From contig NZ_JAIZEO010000001.1 in NCBI RefSeq assembly GCF_024189315.1, positions 1,240,001 through 1,304,000 of the forward strand: DNA of 64,000 nucleotides, read 5' to 3'. The DNA comes from Halobacillus sp. A5 (lineage in GTDB: Bacteria; Bacillota; Bacilli; Bacillales; Halobacillaceae). The notes under the pieces were generated by a model that had not been told where the DNA came from, searched no databases, and saw only the letters and a list, made by a program, of their open reading frames with translations. Position numbers and translations under genes: made by a program. Below, one piece after another: positions 1 to 8,545 of the stretch. Numbering within the stretch: position 1 is the first letter of the stretch; every line of letters begins with the position of its first letter.

Positions 1-56
1 AAACTTTTAGCGGTAGCTGAAAACTTAGTGCGGAGCTCTCGAATAGTGTTGGACAC
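1..56 (-). CDS. Tape-measure protein, N-terminal fragment (partial)
   Basis: Only the first 18 codons are inside the window. A GTG start at 56 follows a GGGAGGG ribosome site by six bases, and the peptide begins MSNTIRELRTKFSATAKS. Its place directly after the frameshifted tail chaperone pair is where siphoviruses carry the tape-measure gene, and such proteins often begin with a similar short basic/amphipathic stretch. The product call rests on gene order, not on domain evidence. Confidence 0.55.
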   Translation of the reverse strand, partial: MSNTIRELRTKFSATAKS

Positions 57-59
57 GTT

Positions 60-502
60 TTACCCTCCCTTCTGCTGTTGCTGTATTCGTTTCAATCGCT
101 CAAAGTCCCAGTCATAGACTTTAGCTGGCCCGTATTGTTCACTTGGCTTCACTTTGTCTTTAGGCTTGATCACGTTATGAAAATCTTCACGTGCTTTCTG
201 AAGTCTTGGCGGTTCCTTCCCTTCTGGACGTTGCGAATAAATCATTGATAGGTAATTTAGCCACATGCGATGCTGCTCTTTTTCGCTCTCTGTTTCTTCT
301 TGCTGCAGCTCCATGTCCATAAATTTAAGAAGCTCTACTGCTTTGCCACGAACGACTTCTTCGCGCCCGCCTAAATGCTTTGAAAGTTTGAATATAAATG
401 CTTCGCTTAAGCTTGCGCTTTCTTCGCCACCGGTTTCTCGGTCGCCTTGCGCCTGAGATTGACGAACGTCATTTTGGCCTTGGTTGCGGCTAAAGACTTT
501 TT
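60..502 (-). CDS. Tail assembly chaperone, -1 frameshift extension (gpT-like part of a gpGT fusion)
   Basis: This frame has no credible start of its own: the first possible codon, a GTG at 515, has no ribosome site. It lies in the -1 frame relative to the upstream chaperone gene and overlaps its end by about 100 bases. A perfectly phased slippery heptamer A_AAA_AAG occurs at 503-497. After a slip the frame continues VFSRNQGQND... for about 145 residues, rich in charged residues and ending in a polyglutamine KGG tail. This matches the lambda G/GT arrangement, in which a minority of ribosomes make the long chaperone that recruits the tape measure. Coordinates give the extension part only. Confidence 0.8.
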
Positions 503-922
503 TGCGCGTTTCCACAATCGCTCTAGATCATTTTCATCAATGACAGCATCGTAAATATCTAGGACGTCCAGCACCTTCTGCTTTTGAAGAGTATGGGTCT
601 CAATTCCGCTTAAGACGGAAAGGAGCTTCACCCCTTTTGCCGGCATGTGTACTGCAATCGTTTCAAATGAATTAATGAGGTTGCTGATAAAATGTTGGTC
701 TTGAATTTCAATTACTTCGTCGTCCGCCTCAGAAGATTCTTCCAAGAATAAGTCTCTAAACAACTGTTTAAGAGATTCATCTTCTTGAACCTGAACAAAA
801 ATCTCTTTAATTACTTTCATCATTTGTTCGAATTGAAGAAGATCAATGTCTTCAATTTCATGTTGTTCTTTCTTAACGGTACCGTCTTCCTCTTTCACTT
901 TTAACGTTACTTGTGTCGCCAT
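407..922 (-). CDS. Tail assembly chaperone (gpG-like)
   Basis: A 171-residue protein, very acidic in its first 120 residues and basic at the end (TEKPVAKKAQA). It sits between the tail tube gene and the tape-measure start, the standard position of the short tail chaperone, which coats the tape measure during tail assembly. The ATG at 922 follows a CTAAGGAGG site. Codons 141-142 (AAA AAG at 502-497) form the slippery site that leads into the gpT-like frame, so both a 171-residue protein and a fusion of about 285 residues are expected. Confidence 0.8.
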   Translation of the reverse strand: MATQVTLKVKEEDGTVKKEQHEIEDIDLLQFEQMMKVIKEIFVQVQEDESLKQLFRDLFLEESSEADDEVIEIQDQHFISNLINSFETIAVHMPAKGVKLLSVLSGIETHTLQKQKVLDVLDIYDAVIDENDLERLWKRAKKSLAATKAKMTFVNLRRKATEKPVAKKAQA

Positions 923-929
923 TAGGCTT

Positions 930-972
930 CCTCCTTAGATAAAAAAAGAGAGAGCTGAACCGCCCCCTCTTT
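930..972 (-). terminator. Weak stem-loop with long T-run after the tail tube gene
   Basis: On the minus strand an imperfect GA-rich/CT-rich stem near 945-972 is followed by seven T (+ strand aaaaaaa at 939-945). It may partly terminate between the abundant tube protein and the chaperone gene. The pairing is imperfect, so confidence is low. Confidence 0.35.
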
Positions 973-987
973 TGAAAAATATATTTT

Positions 988-1560
988 TTATGCTGCCTCT
1001 TCTTCTTCATTAGGATCATTCGGTCCTACATAGAAGAAGTTACCTGGTTTGCTTGCATCCATATTGTCTCTAGGGTACATCGTGAACTCAATCGGAATGT
1101 TCCCTTGCTCGTTGGCAAAGGAACGAGTGAATTCCCCATTAGAAGCCATTTTATAGACAACAATATCCATGCTGTCGTCATCCCCCATAACACGGGGATG
1201 AATGCGGATTTTCTGAGCTTTGCTACGCATAGATGTTCCGATCTTTGCATCCATCAACCCTGTAGCATCTCCAGAACTAGAATCCGTAATTTCTTCTACA
1301 TAACTCATCGCAAGTTTTAAATTTTCAATGGTTTGTTGAGCCGCTGACATGGATACCGATCCTTCATATCCGGTAATCCGTTGGTCATATACAGACTCAC
1401 CAAAATCAGCTACGTTGATATCTTGAAGGATGGGAGTAAAGGTTAATTCTCCCCCTTCAAATTGAAACTCATTCTTTCCGTCAAACTTAATTTCGTCTGA
1501 ACCCTCACCCACTATGATATCGGCTAAACCAAAAGGTATTTTTTCTGGATCAAGTGACAT
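988..1560 (-). CDS. Major tail tube protein
   Basis: 190 residues, start ATG 1560 behind AAAGGAGG. It begins MSLDPEKIPFGLADIIVGEG, has a beta-rich central region, a 'FTMYPRDN' segment and an acidic tail (NEEEEAA). Size, predominantly beta composition and position between the tail terminator and the tail chaperones are those of siphoviral tail tube proteins, which polymerise as rings around the tape measure. It overlaps the upstream gene by 11 bases. The call rests on synteny plus composition, with no diagnostic motif. Confidence 0.75.
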   Translation of the reverse strand: MSLDPEKIPFGLADIIVGEGSDEIKFDGKNEFQFEGGELTFTPILQDINVADFGESVYDQRITGYEGSVSMSAAQQTIENLKLAMSYVEEITDSSSGDATGLMDAKIGTSMRSKAQKIRIHPRVMGDDDSMDIVVYKMASNGEFTRSFANEQGNIPIEFTMYPRDNMDASKPGNFFYVGPNDPNEEEEAA

Positions 1561-1981
1561 GGGTTGATTCCTCCTTTATTTCTTGAAGAGTAACATCAAA
1601 ATTGATGCTGTATTCCATTAATTCATTATTCACCCCTACAGGGATAGGGTCGGATGCAGCTGCAATAAAAAAAACGTGATAGTTTTTCGTTTCAATCACG
1701 TTTCCTTGCGTATCATATAATTCAATTTTTGAAGTGAAATTGCCTTTACGATGCAATGCTTGATATACCTGTTCAGCTGCAGTTTGCGCATAGGACCAAT
1801 CCGAAGAACGAATATAAACCATGTAAGAAGGAAAGCGCATTTCCGTCTCATAAGGATCGGGACGCCTTCCACCTTCATTATATACCGTTCCTGTGTAATC
1901 ATCGGCTGTATAAAAATCGACGGTCCATTCAAGGTCAGGTATGGCTTCTTCTAATTCTTTTCGCAGATAATCCTGGATCAT
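1550..1981 (-). CDS. Tail terminator / tail completion protein
   Basis: 143 residues starting MIQDYLRKELEEAIPDLEWT. The N-terminal amphipathic helix followed by alternating beta segments resembles the tail-terminator family (lambda gpU / SPP1 gp17 type), which caps the tail tube and joins it to the head. The start overlaps the upstream stop by four bases (ATGA), indicating translational coupling in the head-tail joining cluster. Assigned mainly from order and size. Confidence 0.65.
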   Translation of the reverse strand: MIQDYLRKELEEAIPDLEWTVDFYTADDYTGTVYNEGGRRPDPYETEMRFPSYMVYIRSSDWSYAQTAAEQVYQALHRKGNFTSKIELYDTQGNVIETKNYHVFFIAAASDPIPVGVNNELMEYSINFDVTLQEIKEESTHVT

Positions 1982-2469
1982 TTTTTCTCACCAAGTGTTC
2001 GATCTAAGATTCGTTCGTTCATGTTGTAATAATCATTCTCTGTTGCTTTAATGGCATTCTCCAAGAACTTCCTCCCTGGCCGATACCCTCTCCAGTCTGG
2101 CTTTCTCAGTGTTTTCCGACCACGGCCGTTCAGATAATATTTTTTAAACTTGGATCCATTCTCATATTTGTCGTGAGTGCCAGGTCGGTAAGGAGCTTCA
2201 TGTCGTACTAAAGCGTGTTCCGCATTGGCTCCCCCTTCTACAGAAACACTATCCGCTTCTACTTCTGCTGGATTAAAACGAATCGTTTCTTCCAGATCAC
2301 CATCATCACGATGAGCCAATGCTTTGGCCCCTTCTTCGACCAATAAGCCATATTTAGTGTACTCTTCGACCAGAATCTCTTCGAACTCTTCTTCCATCTT
2401 TTCAAACTCTTCATCAAGCTCGACAAGACCCTCCCATTCGATCTCTAACAGGTTATCGCTCTTGGCCAT
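1978..2469 (-). CDS. HK97 gp10-like head-tail joining protein
   Basis: 163 residues. The long acidic N-terminal helix (residues 9-45, many Glu), the central 'HALVRHEAPYRPGTH' segment and the basic C-terminal part with 'GRKFLENAIKATEND' are typical of the HK97 gp10-like family of tail or head-tail joining components. It lies between the head-closure protein and the tail terminator, as in many Bacillus and Lactobacillus siphoviruses. Confidence 0.7.
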   Translation of the reverse strand: MAKSDNLLEIEWEGLVELDEEFEKMEEEFEEILVEEYTKYGLLVEEGAKALAHRDDGDLEETIRFNPAEVEADSVSVEGGANAEHALVRHEAPYRPGTHDKYENGSKFKKYYLNGRGRKTLRKPDWRGYRPGRKFLENAIKATENDYYNMNERILDRTLGEKK

Positions 2470-2480
2470 TTTCTCACCTT

Positions 2481-2840
2481 CTAATTCTGTGCAGGAGTCT
2501 TGTTCATATAGACCTTGCGAAAATAAACAATAGTGCCACCATAGTTGAGTACTTCCTCAATTCCTTCGACTGGTCCTTTAATGACTTTTCCAAAACGATT
2601 GGTCCACTCGATCGTATAATCATCTTCAATTTCAGTTTCAGGTGGAAGATCGATCACTAAAAAAGAATCATTCGCAGTAGCTTCATTGTTACGAGTCACT
2701 TTGGCGGTATACTGGACTCTAGCATCGGTAGACTTCCTTTCCGTAATCGGACGACCATGCTTGTCTTTTATCGTTTGACCTTCATCATCAACGGTTGGCA
2801 CAAGTAAGGTTATGGTATCGTTCATCGGCGGTTTTGGCAT
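2481..2840 (-). CDS. Head closure (stopper) protein
   Basis: 119 residues, beta-rich, beginning MPKPPMNDTITLLVPTVDDE. Small beta-barrel head-closure proteins (SPP1 gp16 / lambda FII type) begin in the same way and sit at this place in the operon, sealing the portal after packaging. The ATG shares one base with the upstream stop (TAATG), so translation is probably coupled. Function is inferred from order and length. Confidence 0.6.
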   Translation of the reverse strand: MPKPPMNDTITLLVPTVDDEGQTIKDKHGRPITERKSTDARVQYTAKVTRNNEATANDSFLVIDLPPETEIEDDYTIEWTNRFGKVIKGPVEGIEEVLNYGGTIVYFRKVYMNKTPAQN

Positions 2841-3193
2841 TAAAATAACCTCCCGACTGCAGCACCGGTCTTTTTGGAGACTTGCTGCTTTTCAATCAAG
2901 GCAACTACTTCAGGAGAGATGTTATTTCCTTCAAAACTAAAACTCATACCAGAAAGGCCCATAGATTTCACACCATGCCTTTTAAATTTAGAGAATTCTT
3001 CGCTCTCTCCTTCGACAAGATAAATAGATTGTAACGCTACAGCTTCCGTAGAAAGGAGATCTTCATCATAGTGTCGTTTTAACATCTCCTTAGAAGTAAA
3101 AACAACTCGTTCCCGGTCTTCTTCATCTAGAGTGGTATACACATCGGTATAGTGTAATTTGTGCAAATATTCATCTACTTCCGCAAACTCCAT
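2840..3193 (-). CDS. Head-tail connector / adaptor protein
   Basis: 117 residues, largely helical and acidic (EVDEYLHKL, DEEDRERVVFTSKEMLKRHY), ending in a small basic segment. SPP1 gp15 / HK97 gp6-type adaptors are short helical proteins that extend the portal ring and lie directly after the capsid genes. The pattern of two helices with a conserved 'A..AL..I' stretch fits. No catalytic motif is expected. Confidence 0.6.
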   Translation of the reverse strand: MEFAEVDEYLHKLHYTDVYTTLDEEDRERVVFTSKEMLKRHYDEDLLSTEAVALQSIYLVEGESEEFSKFKRHGVKSMGLSGMSFSFEGNNISPEVVALIEKQQVSKKTGAAVGRLF

Positions 3194-3205
3194 ATCATCA
3201 CCTGC

Positions 3206-3499
3206 TTACTGTTTATCTAAAATATAGGCAATTCGTTTTTCCTCATTTGTGAGCTCTTCCAAATCACCTTCAAGGTCAGCCACTAAATCTTTTTGTTCTT
3301 CCGCTGAGAGTTTCTTTAAAGACGTTTCCGTATGTTTATTACTTCCGTCGTCACCCTCCGTATTTGAAGAAGAGCTCGGTGCGTCTTTGACTTTGTCCCC
3401 TAATCTCGCTGCCTGCTCCTCCGTTATTTCAATTTCACGCCCAGGAGAAACTACTTTTCCGTCTTTAACTAAATAATTGTTCGCTATAAATGTTGGCAT
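3206..3499 (-). CDS. Small capsid-associated protein of unknown function
   Basis: The ATG at 3499 (MPTFIANNYLVKDGK) is preferred because GGGAGG lies eight bases upstream; an in-frame ATG six bases earlier lacks this spacing. About 97 residues: a small N-terminal beta region with 'PGREIEITEEQAARLG', then an Asp/Ser/Glu-rich linker, then a helical end 'LSAEEQKDLVADL...'. Small proteins of this shape lie directly after the major capsid gene in many siphoviruses and may be head fibre or head-linker components. Function not known. Confidence 0.6.
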   Translation of the reverse strand: MPTFIANNYLVKDGKVVSPGREIEITEEQAARLGDKVKDAPSSSSNTEGDDGSNKHTETSLKKLSAEEQKDLVADLEGDLEELTNEEKRIAYILDKQ

Positions 3500-3526
3500 A
3501 ATCATGTCCTCCCTATAATTTTTCTT

Positions 3527-3558
3527 TTAAAAAAGCAAAGCCTAGCAGGACTTTGCTT
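3527..3558 (-). terminator. Stem-loop after the major capsid gene
   Basis: AAGCAAAG at 3533-3540 pairs perfectly with CTTTGCTT at 3551-3558, with a ten-base loop, followed on the minus strand by a T-run. It overlaps the capsid stop codon. An attenuator here would lower expression of the connector genes relative to capsid. Confidence 0.75.
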
Positions 3559-4553
3559 TAAGAGACATCTAATATAACAATAGACTGTGGTTTTGCAAGG
3601 GCTGGAAAGACGGTCTCACCAATAAAGACTGCCTGGCTTGGCGGATTGCTATCTTTGATTTCAGTCACTGAGTAAATACCGGATTGATAGTCTTTCTCTA
3701 CTGTAGGTCCCAGATACGTTCTCCCTAAGTTTTCTCCAAGAAGCACCACTTTGTCGTCTTCAAGCAACTGTACTTCCCCATCCCCATAAAGATCCACCAC
3801 ATCATCGTTAATAGCATATGGCGGCAATCCTAAGGCACTAAATACGTTTTGAATATCATTCTTAGTAAGAAGGCGTTGGCCATTTTCGGTTCCATAGACT
3901 TGTACACGAATTTGTTCATTTTGTAGAAGATTAGCTTCCGTCGTACTTGTCATATGCATCACCACAGGCTTGCGGTTTTTATTCGCCTTCTTATATTGCT
4001 TAACCGCTGCTTGAATATCGGATAGGGGCGTGGATGATGAATCACTCCAGGCTGTTGTAACAGTCAATTTATTTTCAGATGGGATGTTGTAATCCACTTC
4101 TATGTGAATGTCGTTCTCATCATCATCATACTTCAACTGTCCCTTATAAACAGCTTGCGCACGCATGTATTCTTCGATGTCATAAACCCCTTGGATCAAA
4201 TCATCTGTCGTGTCATAAACGTAATCAACAGCCTGCGCTTTTTCTTCTTCATCACGTGGACGGTTAAAGCGAAGCAGCTCTTCTTCATCTAACCGGGTTC
4301 CGTGTTGAACTTTGGCCACTGTTCCGAACGCTTTCTCCAGTTGCTTTTTATCACGTAATGGAGCTGAAGCATTAAATCCAGTAATGGATGCGGCCTGGCC
4401 GTATTTCCCATTAATCACTCCATACGAGAAATTAATGTCTTTTGTATTTTTATTAGGAAGGATAGATCGTAATAAATAGTCCTTCGCTCGAGGGACATTT
4501 TCCACATATCCCTGGAATTCTTCTCCCTGAAATTCTTTTAAATGCAATGGCAT
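3558..4553 (-). CDS. Major capsid protein, lambda gpE-like
   Basis: 331 residues, start ATG 4553 after AGGAGG. Features of the lambda gpE-type HK97-fold capsid family (major capsid protein E) include the early 'ANKNTKDINFSYGVINGKYG'-like strand region, the 'HGTRLDEEELLRFNRPRDEE' segment and the 'VVMHMTSTTEANLLQN' helix. The size is close to lambda gpE (341). It follows a gpD-like decoration protein and a scaffold, the usual order for this family. The product forms the procapsid shell. Confidence 0.85.
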   Translation of the reverse strand: MPLHLKEFQGEEFQGYVENVPRAKDYLLRSILPNKNTKDINFSYGVINGKYGQAASITGFNASAPLRDKKQLEKAFGTVAKVQHGTRLDEEELLRFNRPRDEEEKAQAVDYVYDTTDDLIQGVYDIEEYMRAQAVYKGQLKYDDDENDIHIEVDYNIPSENKLTVTTAWSDSSSTPLSDIQAAVKQYKKANKNRKPVVMHMTSTTEANLLQNEQIRVQVYGTENGQRLLTKNDIQNVFSALGLPPYAINDDVVDLYGDGEVQLLEDDKVVLLGENLGRTYLGPTVEKDYQSGIYSVTEIKDSNPPSQAVFIGETVFPALAKPQSIVILDVS

Positions 4554-4580
4554 AGCTTTGTTCCTCCTTCATTAGATCCA

Positions 4581-4958
4581 TTAAATATCAAAAACAATAC
4601 GGCCTTTCGTAGCCTCTTTAAACTTGCTGTTCACGTTCGTGCAGCGTGATTCGACTGGATGGCCTGCAGCTAACAAACCGACAATAGGGTTTTGGCCAGA
4701 GCGTACTTTTACATCATGCATTGTTAGACCGGCACTCTTAGCATCTGCAGAGGTTCCTGTATCTGCGTCAGTATCCCATGGTTTAAAAAGACCACTATCT
4801 TCATCTAGAAAAACAGCGGTCCCCGCTTTTACAAACTCTCCATCTGGAAATTCAGCAGCATCTAACGTAGCTCCGGCTGTTTTCACTTCCATTCCTTGCG
4901 TGTTACGTAAAAACTCTTTCTGACCTACGATTTGTTCTGTACGAGGTTGTAAATTCAT
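4581..4958 (-). CDS. Head decoration protein, lambda gpD-like
   Basis: 125 residues (MNLQPRTEQIVGQKEF...), with 'FPDGEFVKAGTAVFLD' and 'NPIVGLLAAGHPVESR' segments consistent with the trimeric gpD/SHP-type decoration family that binds the expanded capsid and stabilises it. It shares one base with the scaffold stop (TAATG). Co-occurrence with a gpE-like capsid supports the call. Confidence 0.75.
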   Translation of the reverse strand: MNLQPRTEQIVGQKEFLRNTQGMEVKTAGATLDAAEFPDGEFVKAGTAVFLDEDSGLFKPWDTDADTGTSADAKSAGLTMHDVKVRSGQNPIVGLLAAGHPVESRCTNVNSKFKEATKGRIVFDI

Positions 4959-5764
4959 TATTCAGCGTCCTCCTTCTTATGACGGTTTTTGGCTCGTTCA
5001 GCCCCTTTGGCAAACCGGTCTTCCTTTTTCGTTTTCTTATTATTTTTCTGACGAGAGCCCGGACGGTAGGCGGTTTTCCTCTTACGTATAAGCTCGTCCT
5101 CTTCCTCGTCTTCCTCATCATCTTGTTCTCCAAGATACTCAGGGAACTCTTCTTCTAATTCTTCATATAATTCGTCAAGGTTTTCTGGATCCCCCTCATC
5201 ATCCAGTTCAATATCATCCACGTTGATCAGACGAGACAATAATTTTGGATTGACTTGGTTATCGACCGCAAACTCCTTGACCATGGCGTTCTTTTCTCTA
5301 CGTTCCGCACGTAGGAGGCGCTTTTCTTTTTCCTTATTCTCATTACGAAGGGTTTCTAACTCTTCTTCTTCGTCGTCTTCCTCGTCCTGCTTTTCTTTCT
5401 TTTTGCCTGCCTGTTCTTTGAGTCGGCGATACTCCTCCGGATCCACATCTTTATATTTCTTCATGCGCTTCCCAAGTTGTTCTTTCATCTTCTTCTGATA
5501 TTGCCTTTTGAAGCGTTTGTCCTTTAGTAACTCATCTATATCAGGTTCATCGTCCGCATCATCCTCATCAGAATCATCATCGCTGCCCTCGTCGTCTACG
5601 TCGTCACCTGAATCATCGTCGGGATCGTCTTCCTCTTTTTCTCTCGCAAAGAATTGTAAGTCTAGCTTTAGAGGCTTATACTTTCTCTCTTCCATCGGCG
5701 CTGAAAGGGGGCGCATGATACTTTCAATTAATAAAATTAACCAAACATAAATAGCTTTGAACAT
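4958..5764 (-). CDS. Capsid scaffolding protein
   Basis: Very acidic Asp/Glu-rich protein with long coiled-coil stretches (residues about 70-170) and a basic C-terminus, typical of scaffolds that nucleate the procapsid and leave before packaging. The ATG at 5764 is chosen because AAAGGAG lies seven bases upstream. This places a hydrophobic segment (MFKAIYVWLILLIESI) before the familiar 'KYKPLKLDLQFFA' scaffold motif, which begins near 5680. An internal ATG at 5695 would give the usual scaffold N-terminus but has a poor ribosome site. No protease is fused to it or seen nearby. Confidence 0.75.
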   Translation of the reverse strand: MFKAIYVWLILLIESIMRPLSAPMEERKYKPLKLDLQFFAREKEEDDPDDDSGDDVDDEGSDDDSDEDDADDEPDIDELLKDKRFKRQYQKKMKEQLGKRMKKYKDVDPEEYRRLKEQAGKKKEKQDEEDDEEEELETLRNENKEKEKRLLRAERREKNAMVKEFAVDNQVNPKLLSRLINVDDIELDDEGDPENLDELYEELEEEFPEYLGEQDDEEDEEEDELIRKRKTAYRPGSRQKNNKKTKKEDRFAKGAERAKNRHKKEDAE

Positions 5765-5847
5765 CTCGTTCTCCTTTCCTCTGCGTTTTGGTAGCAGGAA
5801 CCTTAACTCATGCAGTTTAACGCCGCCATGCATGGTTATGGGCATAA

Positions 5848-5869
5848 TAAAAACGCCTACGATAAGGCG
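5848..5869 (-). terminator. Short hairpin at the end of the minor head gene
   Basis: On the minus strand CGCCT (5869-5865) pairs with AGGCG (5858-5854) and is followed by five T. It overlaps the stop codon of the minor head gene. The stem is only five pairs, so it is more likely an attenuator than a full stop. Confidence 0.5.
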
Positions 5870-6951
5870 CTTGCTTGTTGAGCTATACTTTTGTATTGAT
5901 GCTGCAATTCTTGAAATTTAGGAGAGTTCTGTCGCTTCATTCTCCTGAAGGCCCCTAATGTTTTTGGAGCTTCAGCACCAAGAGCCATTTGGTACCTGGC
6001 AAATTGCTTTTTCTCCTCGTTCGCTTTTCTACGAATATTCTGCTCCTTGTCGTAGGCTTTTTTTTGAGCAGGAGTTCGAGTATCTTTTTCAGGGTTAAAG
6101 TTTGCCCACTTCTCTTTGACCGCTTGAACTTCTTCATCAGATTTGTAATCAATGACGTAGGGTCTTGCACTATCCTCGCAATTGGGATGATAAGGTGGAA
6201 GTGGAACATCATCCGTGGAAGGAAAGCCTTCGTGGTCCCCAGTCAAACTAACGACCATCCCCTGATACTTTTTACAGATATGACATGTGGGTGTGGTTCC
6301 TTGGATAATGACTAAACCCACATCGTTTTCTTGATACCGATTGGTAGATCCTTTAACGGACGCCTGCCTCATCTTTGTTTTAGTGATAGTGCTTGCATAG
6401 AAATCTAACGGCAACTTTTTGCCATCTACCGTTGTAAAAGACGTTAAACCATTTTTGGAGAAGGAATCCATAACTTTCTTAGATAGCACTTTGTTATGAT
6501 TACCACGAATGAGTCCTTCAGCAATATCAGCTTTTACAGAATTTAGAGCGTCGTTTATCGATACTTTAGAATTATTTTTAGCAGTACGTAGAGCCGCTTT
6601 GAAATCCAGCAGCGTTTCTTCTACCACCTCTTCCAAAGCTTCCATATGGATGGGGCGTTGAAAAGCTTTGGCCACCTGACCTTCAGAAGTCAGTGCAAGT
6701 GTTTTCTCCACTTCAATCCCCGATTCATTAAGCCATTCCGTAGCTTCATCTACTCCACCAAAATAATTGAGAATTGCTAATTCCGGAATTATCTCCTCGA
6801 GTTCAACACCGAATTGGTCTAAGATTGAACCAATCTGTTCAATTAAGGCTTGAGCTTTATCCTCTTTTTCTAACTCCTCGGCTTCGGCTACTTTTTGAAT
6901 AATATCCTGGACCACATTTGAAATGTACTTTAAGAGCTCGTCGTTATTCAT
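5857..6951 (-). CDS. Minor head protein, MuF-like
   Basis: 364 residues. The C-terminal half carries the MuF / SPP1 gp7-type domain: 'TKMRQASVKGSTNRY', then 'GTTPTCHICKKYQG' and 'PPYHPNCEDSARPY', giving the Cys/His set of this family. The N-terminal 120 residues are acidic and helical. It overlaps the portal gene by eight bases, as usual for this pair. Such proteins enter the procapsid with the portal and may be ejected with DNA; some carry toxin domains, but none is seen here. Confidence 0.8.
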   Translation of the reverse strand: MNNDELLKYISNVVQDIIQKVAEAEELEKEDKAQALIEQIGSILDQFGVELEEIIPELAILNYFGGVDEATEWLNESGIEVEKTLALTSEGQVAKAFQRPIHMEALEEVVEETLLDFKAALRTAKNNSKVSINDALNSVKADIAEGLIRGNHNKVLSKKVMDSFSKNGLTSFTTVDGKKLPLDFYASTITKTKMRQASVKGSTNRYQENDVGLVIIQGTTPTCHICKKYQGMVVSLTGDHEGFPSTDDVPLPPYHPNCEDSARPYVIDYKSDEEVQAVKEKWANFNPEKDTRTPAQKKAYDKEQNIRRKANEEKKQFARYQMALGAEAPKTLGAFRRMKRQNSPKFQELQHQYKSIAQQASALS

Positions 6952-8521
6952 TAGCAGGCTCCTCTACTGGATCTCCGTTACCATCCCGATTATCCATAAA
7001 GTTCATAAGATTACTTCTGCCACCAACTAGGGAGCTCGTATCATCACTTTGCTGTTCTTCTTCAATACGGGTTACTTCTTCCTGGATCCACTCGTCAGAA
7101 GCGTGGGGATTGTTCCGCCTAACTGTAGTTTCTAATGATTGAGTGCCATCTACGTACCCTTTGTTATTTTCTTCAATGAGCTCTTTACGACTGATCGGAA
7201 TCATGGACTTAATAGAGATCTCCGGCTCTTCCACAAGAATGGAAGGATCCTCATCATGAGCCAACCATAAACAGTTCTCAAATAACTGCTGCAGGAAGTA
7301 AATATATTCTCCTTGAATCTGTTCGGCTTTTACAATGGAGATGAATAAATCATAAAACTTGGCCACTCCGGTTTGTGCGGCTCCGCTTCCTTCATCCATG
7401 TAGAAATCAACGGCTTTTTCTGAGGTCTTCGTTTCCACAAACATCATCTTCATGAGGTCTTTCACCCACTGGATATCCCCGATCCTTGTAATGTCTATCT
7501 GAATCACTTCCATAGCCTTGCCGTTATCGTCGAGAGTGGTTATTTCTAAATCTCGATGATCAATTTTATTTTCGTCTCCATAACGCTGATGCGCCCGGTC
7601 CTGAAGGGCTTGAAAGATTTCTTTAGATACTGCTAATCGCGGTTTCCCGTTACGTTCAAAGGTGATAGCATTTCGAGTCAGGGTCCAGTTAATCTCATCT
7701 TGTTTAGCCTCCTGACCCTTTAAGCAAGATACACCTAAAGGATGATTAAATGTTTTCTCATTTGGCCAGTACACAATAAAAGGACGAGTCCGGCCCTTGT
7801 AGAAAGTCTCGAGTTCATTCAAACCTAAGAGCGTTTTGGATTGAGCCTCGTCTACTTTTTCTGTTCGGCTGCCTCCCACAATCCGGTATAGACTATGGGT
7901 ACCTCGAAGCCCTTCCTTCTCCACTCTCTCTCGATAGACGTGAAGGTAATCCTTCTCATCAAATTCACGTTGATAGGCTAAGTCCGCTCCAAGTCCATCT
8001 TCATGGGGATAGTAAACATCACGCTGCTTAAAATCAATGCGCAACCCTCTTTCATCATTCCACGGCACCCCCACCAATCCACCATCAACTTGCTGCTGAA
8101 CAACATTGCTCCAATGTTCGAATTCAAGCATGGTGTTCTTCTCTACCTGCTCAATGATTTTCTGTTGAGGGTCTTCTATAGTTTCATTTTCAGGCGCATC
8201 CAGTTGCTCATCGGTTTTCTTACCGGCTGGTTCCTCTGACTTACGACTCGAAGTAATCCGTCCGATCGACCGAGTCACCAACATCGCCGGAATTTCAGGG
8301 ATAAGCTTTGAGATATTCGCTACTATATAAGGGGTTTGAACGTTTTGAGCTTTCAATGCCCCTTCTAAGATGTTATCTACAATTTCTCCTTTATCAATCA
8401 GGTCCTTGGCTCTCGAAAAAATAGTGGAATGCTTCCCTTCATAGAGATCCCGGTAATAAAACACTTTATCGTGTGATTTTTCTATCACGGACTTATCCCA
8501 CTTCGTCCAGTTAATTGTCAT
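6944..8521 (-). CDS. Portal protein, SPP1 gp6-like
   Basis: 525 residues. The acidic N-terminal part, the middle 'PFIVYWPNEKTFNHPLGVSC' and 'QDEINWTLTRNAITFERNGKPR' segments, and the C-terminal 'GYVDGTQSLETTVRRNNP' are in the order expected for SPP1 gp6-type portals. The dodecamer forms the DNA entry channel and docks the terminase. It lies between the terminase and MuF genes. Start ATG 8521 after AGGTGATGAC. Confidence 0.85.
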   Translation of the reverse strand: MTINWTKWDKSVIEKSHDKVFYYRDLYEGKHSTIFSRAKDLIDKGEIVDNILEGALKAQNVQTPYIVANISKLIPEIPAMLVTRSIGRITSSRKSEEPAGKKTDEQLDAPENETIEDPQQKIIEQVEKNTMLEFEHWSNVVQQQVDGGLVGVPWNDERGLRIDFKQRDVYYPHEDGLGADLAYQREFDEKDYLHVYRERVEKEGLRGTHSLYRIVGGSRTEKVDEAQSKTLLGLNELETFYKGRTRPFIVYWPNEKTFNHPLGVSCLKGQEAKQDEINWTLTRNAITFERNGKPRLAVSKEIFQALQDRAHQRYGDENKIDHRDLEITTLDDNGKAMEVIQIDITRIGDIQWVKDLMKMMFVETKTSEKAVDFYMDEGSGAAQTGVAKFYDLFISIVKAEQIQGEYIYFLQQLFENCLWLAHDEDPSILVEEPEISIKSMIPISRKELIEENNKGYVDGTQSLETTVRRNNPHASDEWIQEEVTRIEEEQQSDDTSSLVGGRSNLMNFMDNRDGNGDPVEEPANE

Positions 8522-8545
8522 GTCATCACCTGCCTTTTAAACAAA

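Noticed and set aside
513-515. GTG start for the -1 tail chaperone frame
   Set aside because: No ribosome site, it lies within the upstream coding sequence, and a phased A_AAA_AAG gives a better account.
5223-5750. Serine-rich open frames on the plus strand opposite the scaffold gene
   Set aside because: They are complements of Glu/Asp codons (GAA/GAT repeats) and have no ribosome site; the minus-strand scaffold explains them.
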